DNA of 64,000 nucleotides, from positions 186,001 through 250,000 of the forward strand of contig JAHLEZ010000045.1 of NCBI GenBank assembly GCA_020726505.1. The letters run 5' to 3'. Source of the stretch: Leptodontidium sp. MPI-SDFR-AT-0119. Its lineage: Eukaryota > Ascomycota > Leotiomycetes > Helotiales > Leptodontidiaceae. The notes below the pieces were generated by a model, which worked only from the letters and a program-made list of their open reading frames with translations, did not search any database and was not told the DNA's origin. A program made the position numbers and the translations under genes. Shown here piece after piece: positions 35,901 to 46,677 of the stretch (positions within the stretch are counted from its first letter, which is position 1; each line of letters opens with the position of its first letter).

Positions 35901-38900
35901 CCTGAGCCAAGGACTTCACAACACCTGGTGGTCCTCATTCAAGGGGACTGGTGGCCAAAGTCGAAACCTAAAATCAGAAGATCATCTTATGGGCGAGGGA
36001 GAGCCCGATCCTATTGGTATAGGCTCAGCTCACGCGCAAAGTCTCAAACATGGAATGGAAGCTGTCGGGGAGCACGGCCTGGATTCAGATGTAGCCCACT
36101 CAGCATCTGGCAGTAGAAAACTGCGTAGGAAAATTGGCGGCTTTCAGGGCTCTTCGAATGTACCAGAAGCACAAGAGGCAGTTGCTGTGGAATCCCACCA
36201 GAAGAAACAGCGCTCTCGTCGTGAAGTGGCGTGTTTTGAGTGCAAACGGCGGAAGCGAAAAGTAAGCACATCGGTATACCTCGGATTTGGAGATATTCTT
36301 GCTGACTACGTGGTTATCAGTGTATCGAGAAAAAAGATAGACCGTGCGACCACTGCGCGAGACAGTATCCTCCCATGAGATGCTTCTACGAAGATCGGAA
36401 CGAGCCCTCAAGGACCCCCATTGCCACTTCGCATCCTTCTGCCAAACATCACGCCAAGGAGTCCCTCGCATGCGGGATCTCGAGCACCACAGAGAATGTA
36501 TCGCTTCTTTCTAATTCCGCCGATGAAACTGATTCAGGTGGCGGTACAGCGGCACCAGAGCCAGCACCACATCACCGGATGGCACCTTCGCCGACTCCTC
36601 CTCCACAAGTTCCATCATTTGGCTCAACATATATCCATTCAGCCCACCCTTTGACCTCTGGCCAAACCTCAGTCTCTAGCCCAGCATCGGGAGTGTCTGA
36701 TCCTACCGAGCAGAGACGACAGGAAATTCTGGCAAAGAAAGAGAAGCTCCAGCAACTGAGACAAACCCGAGAAGATCGAGTAGTAGCTTCAGCAGGCAGT
36801 AGTACACTCTCTGAACTAGAGTCTGCACAAAAAGCGCCGTCCAGACAACATCGCAGTTGGGAAAGTACTACTGACTCAGCAATGAGACGGTCTACGTCAC
36901 AGTCACTTAGAGATGAGGTCTCTTCTCCACCTGCCAGACCAAAATCCATGGCTCATATCTCCAACCCCATCCGTGTACAACCACCCTCGTCTTTGACTTC
37001 TGAGCAAGACTACCAGATGCAACTCATGCTACTTGACCAAGGGAACAAGAAGCGTCTAATGATAGCTCAACAGGAGTGGGATAATCACAAACGCGTGATA
37101 AGAGATCCAGTCCGACCACCATCGTCTTTGACTTCCGCAATCGAAGCGCGAAATCGCTTGACTAACTCGGCTCTTCCAATAAGAGAACATCCGCAATCGC
37201 GTGAGACATTGCCAGGAAATATGCCCTCGATAAGGTCGATGCTACCAGGTCAGCTACTTCAACAGCAACAAGCCCAGGCCGCCTCAACTAGACAGAGACA
37301 GCAAGAACAACAAAATAAAAATCGAGAAGAGATGTGTAAGAGCGAAAAGATTGTTGACGAAGCTGTGACCATCTTACTCAAACTCGACCCTAGTCGCAAG
37401 TTCAAGTCCCCGGTGCAAAGCGCTGAAGCAGACAAGAAAGCATTAGCGGACTACCAAATGTCACTTATGAACCTGAATTGCGGTCATAATCCGAAAAGGA
37501 AGATGATGTACCGTGCCGATGGAACTAATATTGGAAAGCCGGCACCTGCACATATTGGAACCCCAATTTCCCAGATAAAAGCAGGTATAGTTCCGTCGTC
37601 CGGTGGCCATGATGGTGGTCAACGCGCGTCGAGAAATGACGCTTCTCATCCTAGCGATGTCCATCATCATGAAGATCGTCCCAGGAGCAGAACTCGAAGC
37701 CGAACCGACCATGGACAGCAAAGAGAAGCTGCGATTGCAAAAGCGGGAGCTGCCACATCCACTGTTGCAGGATTGTATGAGAATCGCAAAGCCAAAAAAG
37801 ATCATGAATCCGAATCTACAATTGAAGGTAGAGACGAGCGGGAACGAAGCAGATCTAGATCTCGCACCAAGTCTACTCTAGATGCCCCGCGCTCTGAATG
37901 GGCAAAAGCTGGAGTCGCAAATTACAACGAACGCAAGAAGTTGAAAGAGATGGCCCATGAAGCGGAACGAGCCAAAGAACTCGATGACTTCATGCATGGT
38001 GTGTTGCGAGACTTTGACTTCGACTCCTTTCTGAACCAGGGTGAGAGCGTTGACAATTTCAACTTCGATTCTGCCGTTTTCTTCGGCGAGGATCAAGGCC
38101 TGACTGCCACACCCTTACCGGCCCCTGATCCCGCTTCTATCAACCTGGCGACCTCACCTACGAACGTCGAGGAACAGCCGGTTTTCGTCAATAGTAAACA
38201 GTTCCATCGCATTCTCAAACGTCGTATGGCAAGGCAACAGCTTGATGAGCAAATGGCCCCTAGCAAATCGTATACTTCGGGTTCTGCATTACCAGGCAAA
38301 GACGCATCTCGTGGAGATTCAAGCAGTCCTCGACCAGAGGAGTCATCTGCGGAACAAAACGTACCATCAGATGAGACCAAAATTACGGGGGAACCGAGGG
38401 ATCCTCTACCGGCCAAACACGTCGAAGATGACTTATACTCCGCCGATGACATTGCTGCCAGAGCACCAAAGCATGCCAGATTATTGGAGCCAAAGAAACC
38501 AAATGTCAACACGGCCGACAAGCAAGCCATTCTGTGGTCTTCAGGCCCGCTACTTCCATCCCCGCCACCAGCACCTCTCAACCCGAATCCTAACAACAAC
38601 AAGGACATCGAACTGGCGTGGTCGTACCCTATGCTGTCTCGTGCGCAAACAAGTCGACTTTGGTGGCAAACCTACATCTCATTTATTGCATCATCATCTC
38701 GACAGTCACCAGTCTTTACGATACTTAGCTCCGAACTTCAATCTGAGCTTGGCTTCTTCCCTTACCAATACGCATCTGATGAGGATATCTGCAAACGCGT
38801 GGTTGACAATGTCAGACCAATAGGAATAGCAGGCTCTACTCTATATGAAGATCGACCCGAGCTGAGGGATTCACTCATTCTGAGAGATGACGTAGTGCAG

Positions 38901-39575
38901 ATATTGAAGACCGTAGATAGACATCTAGATCTGAAGACAGCTACGCTGGGCTGGAGTTGCGTGTGCGTTTTCATAAATGTAAGTGCCCCCGCCGATATCA
39001 CAATATCCGTCTAACACTAATCCCACTTCTAGATCTTCAGCAAAGTTCTCAACACCACTGCATCACTCTGTCCCAGCGCCATCAGCGTCCTCGAAACCTC
39101 CTTCTCTCGCCTCCAAGAAATCGTGCATATCATCGCGCGGTATGCTGTGATGGAGAACCTGTATCAGCAATCGATCACCAGCGGTACCAACACTACTCTC
39201 TCCTTGAAGCCTGAGTACCAATCCTCGCTCCTCTCACTCTGCTCTTCTATCCTCGAGTGGTTCGCCGCTTCTTACGGCATTGGCAAGATCGTGGTCGGTG
39301 TTGGCAGTGGTGATTTGGCTGGTGTAGGTGCACTGGCGATTCTGGGGGAGTTGGATGAGAAGATGAGGGTGTGTGGAGAGTTGATGAAAGTTGTAAGGGA
39401 GAAGAATAGAGGATGTCAGATCTTTAGGGTGGAGGTTGATGTTAATGAGGAAGATGGGGGTGATGGGGAGAGTGAAGGCGTCGATACGGATATGGAGGAT
39501 GTGGAGGATGTGAGTGATGCGAGTTGGGAGGAGATTGGGGAGGATGATATTATGTCGAGTGTCGGTCGCGAATAA
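32918..39575 (+). CDS. Giant protein: STAND-type N-terminal domain, two Cys clusters, partial NF-YA motif
   Basis: Five exons (32918-33363, 33439-34250, 34301-36261, 36321-38978, 39033-39575) encode 2,139 residues. Residues 1 to about 150 (MDPLSAIGAVASICQLAHAA) form the helical domain found at the N-terminus of fungal STAND/NLR proteins. At about 786-815 six Cys are spaced almost like a zinc cluster (C-x2-C-x7-C-x5-C-x2-C-x6-C). At about 1064-1096 there is a proper Zn2Cys6 cluster (ACFECKRRKRKC, then CDHC), split by an intron. Around 1692-1716, PVFVNSKQFHRILKRRMARQ matches the NF-YA helix that binds the NF-YB/NF-YC dimer, but the DNA-binding part that should follow is missing. DFDFDSFL occurs twice (near 735 and 1636). 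Long Ser/Pro/Gln-rich linkers separate these parts, and one holds a perfect YSPTSPS heptad. The C-terminal 300 residues are helical and end in an acidic tail. A nuclear regulator is likely; its function is unknown. Confidence 0.75.
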
Positions 39576-39750
39576 TTTGTATATGAGGCGTTTGAATTAG
39601 GCTTACCATGTTTTGTCAGCTGTTGCACCAAATCAAAGATGATATGACCTGATGTGTTCATTTACTACTCATTTACTACAAGATTGCTTTTGGGAGTATG
39701 TATCTGTAGTTTCGGTCCTTTAGATGATTCTCAACTACTATTCAACTCTC

Positions 39751-40950
39751 TTAAGGCTTTGTACAAACTCCGAATTCTTGCATTATTATTCCTACCACGA
39801 CCAGGCCTCCAACAGAAGGAACGCAATAAATCGCAAAATTCATCAAAGTATACAATAGTTGGCGGCGCTTCTGCAAATACGTCATCGCAATTTTCGAGCC
39901 ATGGACCATCCGTAACGAAAATGCTCCAGGAGTCCTCTCAAATATCCATTTGACTGGCATGAGGATGCCCTGAGGAATTAGCAACCAGTACAGCGCGAAA
40001 TAGGAGATCGCCGGACTCATTTCATGGTGGAACTCCCGCATAACTTCGATGAAATTTCCCATTGAACTTCCGAACCATATTCCTACAGAGACCCATAGCA
40101 TTGAAAATACTCGCTGTGTTTGCGTACTCTCCCGTGCTTTGAATCCGGACAGGAAACCTATCACTGCGAGTGATAGAGCGCTGACGAGTAGAGTGACAAA
40201 GATAGCAGCATCTTCTCCGCGCCCTGATGCTCTATGTCGTTGATGTTTCCGACCATCCCGACTTCCATGAACTTACTACTCTGGCACAATTTCAGTCAGT
40301 TCCACTGGGAGATTTCGGGCTCTCTGGAACCATCGGACGAGCCCTTTCAGAGGCACTGGTAATCTCAGCATTGATCATTCTTTTCAGTGGGGGTACAAGA
40401 ATAGATACCAGGTCTAGAAACCATTCGTGGTCCCAGCATCAACCCTTTTATAAAGCACCCAGGTGGTGGAATCCATTCGGCGGATCTTACAACCATGCAC
40501 AGAGCTCCTGATCGAGCAGCTTTCTGCAGGGGTGTCTTCTGTCGGATTGCGCACCGGACGATGGCCGTTAACCCCCTCAAAGTGCCCGACGCAGGGAAAA
40601 GAAGGGCAAGTGTAAGCTTTGATAGTAGACCAGCCGGATTCACCAGGATACGTTTGGACCGTGGCAATGTGTGCGAAGTAATTCCCGAAATAAAAGGCTA
40701 AGTAATCAAAACTGCCATTGTCAGCGATATTATCTCGAGCGAGGTTATGCAAGGTGGAGGTTCAATATGATACGTACAACTTGGGAGGCTTGCATATTTG
40801 CTTTGGGTCGTTGTGAGTTTGAGTGCCGTTTGGGGCCGAGATCCTGATGTTGGTGAACCTCTTCGAGTGCAGGGGGCCGGCTAGTCCGTTGGAGACTAGG
40901 AAACAGACGATCAGGCCAACAGCTTGGGCATGGAAGAGTTTGGGCGCCAT
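39751..40950 (-). pseudogene. Secreted/multi-span membrane protein gene, probably frameshifted
   Basis: It reads leftward. The first exon (40778-40950) begins MAPKLFHAQAVGLIVCFLVS, a good signal peptide. After a 66-bp intron (40712-40777) comes FFDYLAFYFGNYFAHIATVQ, a membrane segment characteristic of an uncharacterised fungal family I recall from plant-associated Leotiomycetes. Near 40630-40650 the frame must shift by one base to continue into LALLFPASGTLRGL and ALCMVVRSAEWIPP, and no intron fits. A last part (39751-40223) encodes several hydrophobic helices (FVTLLVSALSLAVIGFLSGF onward) and stops at 39751. The junction between the middle and last part also cannot be joined cleanly. It is either a decayed gene or one with a sequencing error. 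Function is unknown. Confidence 0.55.
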
Positions 40951-41729
40951 AAAGGGCGATGGGTAATGTGCAGCGGTTGAGATACCAAAGTCAAGAAGCA
41001 GAAGCTGGAGAAAAGTTTTACAGCCTAGAGAGCCAGTATGAAGTGGCTCGCAAGTCGCGTTTCGAAGAGCTTTTTTCATGAGAGGGGGCAAGACGATTGA
41101 ATGACCGTGAGGCTGAGCCTATCCGCCAGGCAGAATAGACTTGATCTGTGGATAGGTTTCTCGTGGCTTTTTGGCGGCTTTACAGCCACCACCATCGCCC
41201 TATACGTCTGCAAGACTCCTGTGAGGAGCCGGCTGTCCTGTGTAGCACCAGGAGCCACACCGTCATTCCGGTAAACAGGCTTGTAAAAAGAAAGAAACAA
41301 AAATAAAAATGAGGTAATGAAGTTCAAGGCCAGAGATAAGCGAGATGAAGAAAAGAGTCGAATAGAGAAGGAGGAGTTTAATCTACCACAGCAAACGAGT
41401 TTCATGCACCATCCTGCAACGAATATGTTTACAACAGGAGTCGTCTACATCGTGTTTTCAATCATCCCTTGTCCTTAGATATGGCGAGCAGGAACGAGGC
41501 AAGAAACGATGGTGACAATGGTAGAGGAAAGAAAGAGGCTACAGAGGAATATTGACATATTATCATAGCCTCACTAAGGACTGCAGTTGATACTTGCAAA
41601 CTGTTTATGCACTCAAAAAACAACACCTTCCAACTCCACAAACCCCAAACCAGCCCAAGACAAAACAAAACGCCAGTCATGCAATCATTGCCACCCATCG
41701 TCCTTTCCATTCCAAGCCTCAGAAGGAAT
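40951..41729. other. Intergenic, no gene seen
   Basis: This is the upstream region of the leftward membrane-protein gene and the 3' side of leftward BUB1. Short frames only. Confidence 0.5.
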
Positions 41730-44700
41730 TCACTTCTTCCTCGCGCCCAGTCCCATCTCCAACTTCCTAAGCGCACTCTGCAATCCCAGTCCCTTCTCCG
41801 AATTCCCCTCCAGCCAAACTTCCATACTCTCCCTAACACCCCTCATGCCTTTGAGAACAGGCATCTTCATCCCCTCTTCTCCCTCAACATGACTACCCGG
41901 ATTAAGTAACAAGTCAAAAACACTCCCCCAAATCTCCGTCTGCCAGTACCTCTTCAGACTCTCCTTTATGCGCCAAGTTTTATTGGATGCAGCGCCTAGA
42001 CCAGCGCCTTTATCAGCAATGGTATCGATGTACTTACCAAAGAGCATGGAATGGATGATTCCAGCAAGACCGTGATAGTCAATCTGATAAGTCCAAGGAC
42101 GAAGTTCGCGCATCTCTGCGCAGTCTTGTGGGCCGGTTTTCCAATCCGCGATGAATTGGACGTCAGGACGGAAGACCTTCATGTCGATTCCGCGACCGAA
42201 ATCTATAAGTGCTATGCCCTTCTTATTCCAACCGCCCGTACCATCTTTGCGGTATTTCGGGGACCAGACGTCGGAGTCGGGGATTTGGTCAAGGCGGACG
42301 AGACAGTTGTCTGCTTTGAGATCGCCGTGGAGAATGCCTTTGGAATGCAGGGCTTCTATGGTGCGGAGGAGTTCGATAGCGAAGAACATAACGAGGGATT
42401 CGTCCATGACGCCTGGTCCTGCCGCCGAAGGCTTCGTTTCCATACGTGCAAGGTTGATGACGTCGAGGAGAGTACCTTGGTCGCGGAACTCTTCGATAAG
42501 GTAGCACTCGTCGGCATAGAGATGCATCTCATAAACATTGATGACGCTTTCTGCAGCCCGAGAAACACCAAGTCGTCGTTTTGCTTGCCGCATTATGTAG
42601 AATTCCCAGGCTGAAGGGGGATCTTCCATTTTAAGAGCCTCGAGATTCTTTCGAGAATAGGCATCGAATGCTCCTCTACCCATTTGAAGTCTTTGATTCT
42701 CGTCGTTCTCATCATCTTCCTCTGCCGAGATGTTCTCGAGGAGGTAGACAGGTGCAAAGGCGCCGGCCCCAAGTTCTCGCTTAACCATGTATTGCCTTTC
42801 CACCCCTGGAAATCGCAAGATAGGTGGCATAGCTAGGTTTGTGGATGTTTTATCGCTGGCATTCTTGTGCACTTTTGACGCTGCCTTGGCGTATTTCTTG
42901 ATTTCCGCAGTTCGTCCCAGACTTTCATCTTTGTGGTCGAAGTACCCATCATAAGTTGTAAGGGGTGGCTGGAGCGCTTCGAAAATCATATTCCTAGTGT
43001 AGTCGTCCACCGGGTTGCATTGGGCGTCCTTGATAATTGGACCTTTGGGGGCAATCTCTTTTGCTAGTGGTCCACCACTTGCTTGAACCTTAGCTGCGAT
43101 AGCAGTTGTCTTATTCTTTGTGCTTTTGCCAAGCTGGGGCTGGGCAATTCGTTCGATGGGCGTTGATTCGTTGACAATTTCCTTGAATGGACTGCTGCCA
43201 AGGCCATCACCCAGTCGAACAGGTGGTTTCTTGGACCCGTTCTCTTTGCTGGGTGTTTTGGAAGTGAAGTAATCCTTGTCTTGACGCATCGTTGGAAGTC
43301 CAAGTGAAGATTCAGTCTTCTCGGCAATTGGTGTCATGAAAGGAAGTCTGTTCTGTGATAGTTGGGCAGCATCTCTGTACGGGCGCAGAGGCGGCTCATA
43401 ATCCTCGGGGGGTATTGGAACGAACGAAGTCCGGGCAATGGATGGAAGTTCGGGTGATATTGGTGTGATGACTTCAGGGTCTTGATTTTCATCGCCTGGT
43501 ATTTTCACTTCTAGTGCCTCCAAAGCTTCGTCGTCAACTTCTGAGAACTTAGAGGCTCTGGTATCGTCATCTTCATCGTCCTCAATATTCGGGATATGTT
43601 TCCTGGCAGTGAACTCGGACCATTCACTAACACTCTTTACATCCGAAGTTTCATCATCTCCGGCTTCGCTTGTAGTCATCAGTCGTCCAGTGCCGGTGCT
43701 CTCGCCCCCACTGGTGTAGTCGCCATCAGTCATGTCATCATCATCGTCACTTTCATCTTCTTCCTCTTCTTCCTCCTCCTCTTCGGGGGCTGGCAGGGGT
43801 TGACTGAAAAGATCGTAAATATCATCAGTCGCGGCACGGGTGTGCAGAGTCATTGTTTGTTCCTTGGATGCTTTCCGCTTCTTCATCTTGGGGCCAGAAG
43901 GCGATGACAATTTCGCTTTGACTAAATTTCTGTTTAGCAATAGAAATGTTAGCGCTGGATTGTGACTTACTGATTTGTGTCTCATTAACTTCCTTTATCT
44001 TCATCCTCCTCCCTCTGCCTTCTCGTGCTGGCTCTTTGGCGGCTCCATTCTCATCCAATGCTGGCGGATCACGAGCAATTACAAGCTTTTCCGAGACTTC
44101 TCGGATGACTTCACCAATGTTTACATCTGATACTCCAGTGTTTTCCGGAGAGCTTAGAGGCATCTCAACATCCTTGGCAATTATTTCGGGTTTCCAAGCC
44201 TTCGAGAGCCAGCCTCGACAGTCCGCTCTCAATTCTTCCAAACTTAGCTCCGAACCAACGATATCTGGTGAAGGGTAAATGGCCTCAAGGTTAACATGAA
44301 TTCGCTCCGTTCTTCCTTTTTGATTCACGGTCACTTGTTGCTTCGCAGGGTCTGTAACTTGTGGATAATCGAAACGTGGTAGAGACTGAAATACAAAACG
44401 CCGTAACCGACAATCATTAGTCCTGTGATCATCAATATTTGCAAGAAGAAAGGAAGAAAATTTGAAGCTTACCTCGTCCTTGAACACCGCCATTTTTGTG
44501 CTAGACTTCTTTCCTCCGGCCTTCAATGTCTCTCCAACCCATGGCTTTGGCTCCATTACATTTTCCTTCTTGCGATCTGCCAGCGATCCAATACTCTCCC
44601 AGCCCTTTGTTGACCCACTAGATCCTGGAGGAAGCGATTCGTTCTCTGCGTCCGAGAAGATGGTGAGCTTTTGTCGACCACTCTTTGCTGTTCCTCCAAC

Positions 44701-45450
44701 ACCAGAGTTGGGCCTCGGTGCTTGCGGATCTCTAGGTGCAGCTGCTGCAAAAGGGTCGACTTTCGCAGCAAGTGCAGGTCGGACTGTGGGGAGTGCTGGG
44801 GACGATGGCTCATTCGCATCCACTGGTCTCTGGGCGAATCGATGTTGGAATTCGTTGTACTTTCGAAGCAGCCGCGGTGTCGGTCTCGCCTCCTTCTCAA
44901 TTCCCATCGTATATACTTCCTCTGCTTGTGTCCATCTCTCTGCGCCTTCTAGCCAGGCTGCAAACTCCTCGTAGAACAATGCCAGTCCCTCCCCAATGTT
45001 GTGACGAGCCAAGAAGGCAAAGGTTTCGCGAGGCGCATCGGAGAAGAAGCGGATATACGATAGCCACAGCTTTAGATACCGTGGGTCGTTTTTATATTGT
45101 GCAGATGTGAGGAAGGTCTTGGTTGCGCGCTCGAGGAGAGGGAGAAGTTGCGACGCTGGTGTTGCTTGCGCAGACGGATACGCGTCGAGAGTCCACCGTA
45201 CATATCTGTCGTAGATATCTAGTGGGTCGTCCGACTCGGATATGTTCAGGAGTTCTTTTTCGTATTCATTTCTCATAACATCGTTCAGGTTCTTTGTGTC
45301 CGCAGGTGTTGGTGTCGCGAGCTTGTGGAGGGGAGACGGGGAAAACATAGAAGCCAGCGCGCGCGCTGATCGACCACCGGGTAATGATTGTATGTTTTCC
45401 TTTTGGTTTTCGATAATCTCGAAATCGATCAGATCCTCGGAGACGGACAT
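41730..45450 (-). CDS. BUB1: Spindle-checkpoint Ser/Thr kinase BUB1 (BUB1/MAD3 family)
   Basis: Three exons (44473-45450, 43971-44385, 41730-43921; introns 87 and 49 bp) encode 1,194 residues. It acts at unattached kinetochores in the mitotic checkpoint and phosphorylates histone H2A. The N-terminus has a KEN box (NQKENIQ) and the Mad3/BUB1 TPR-like domain (DPLDIYDRYVRWTLDAYPS, then YLKLWLSYIRF and FYEEFAAWLE). The middle is long and charged, with acidic runs. The C-terminal kinase has the glycine loop ELGAGAFAPVYL, catalytic HGDLKADN and DFG. Having both the N-terminal domain and an apparently intact kinase makes this BUB1 rather than MAD3. The ATG at 45450 (MSVSEDLIDFEIIE) is preferred over one 150 bases upstream, which would add an unconserved, leader-like 50 residues. 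The gene is single-copy and housekeeping in character. Confidence 0.93.
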
Positions 45451-46677
45451 CTTGTCGTTAGTTGTGGTTCGTGGTGTTGTCGTTGTAAATTGGATCCTAC
45501 CTGGAGGTTTGATATTTAGAACTTGACCTCGTCCATGTTTGTTATCGCATGCCAAGCCTGGTTGGAAGAGCAACCACGGTGCGATCACGTGCCATCCCAA
45601 AACTCCTCGAAACTCACCAAACCACCCTTCACCTCACCGCGGTAGAGTATCATCGGTTGATCTCTTTTTTCTGGAAGAAGAAATAACAAGCACGAGAGTT
45701 GTGGCACCGTTTTATTCAACTGAGCATTTTTATTACAATATATGGAACGTTCCCAGAGCTAGGTACACATCGAAGTATTTGTTTTCAAGCGCAAAGAAAC
45801 CCCCGCTCATGAGAGGATCCGGGAACTGCCAAACTCTTAACTTCGAAGTCAACAGTGCCTCCCAATGCGAATTGGGGAAATCGAGAAAGCTCGATCAGGG
45901 AACACATGAGAAGAGATGGCCGTTGTGTCTATCACTTCGACGTTCTGTGGTTGACCCATTTCGCTGGGTGGCCTCCTCGACTTGGAATCATTGTTCAGTT
46001 CACGGTGAACAACCAAGGCATACCATTAGCCACGAGACTACGTGCTACTTCCAACAGCTCTCTATAAGAGCCTTACAGCCATTTCAAACTCACGGATTCA
46101 ATCAAGACAGCACTTGCGAGTAATGGCGAAGACCCCTTACTGTTAGGTCAAATTGAAAAGTTCGGTCTGAACGAAAAATAATTTGTTACGCCCAAAACAA
46201 TGGAGAGCCGAGTGAAATTCGAGGGATTCGAAAGCCCGTCGAAGATGATTTCGGTTTCTTTGAGATCCCAAAGAACATGTTGAGTACTAGGCAACGTTGT
46301 GGATGGAGTTCAACAAGTGGAATTAATCGGGGCTAACAAGCCAGCGGGACTTACAACTACGCTCTATTGTGCTCTCGTCACGTTATTTCGAAAATCACAA
46401 CTACAACCCGACGTCCTGTTTCTTGATGGCAGGGGTAGTAGTCACTGGTCAGAGCCAGAGACTTCAGCGATAGTTTCAGCCCTCGTTACGCAAGCTGACT
46501 GCACCAAGGCCAGCTGAGTGGTCAGCCAAATTTCACCAGTCGCCATGTGGTTGTACAGGGCACCTAAAGTGTTATCCCCTTGACTGCCATAAGCACCCTT
46601 CTACAGCTCACGTGCCGCTAACCCTAAAAAGGTATAGCGGACAGTTAGTGATTGAATAGCGTACTGTAGCCCGAGCC
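45451..46677. other. Intergenic between BUB1 and the HET pseudogene
   Basis: This 1.2 kb holds the BUB1 promoter and the upstream region of the HET gene. Only short frames are present and no RNA gene is recognised. Confidence 0.5.

Noticed and set aside
45451..45600. A 50-residue N-terminal extension of BUB1 from an ATG at 45600
   Set aside because: The extension looks like untranslated leader, and the family's N-terminus with its KEN box follows the ATG at 45450.
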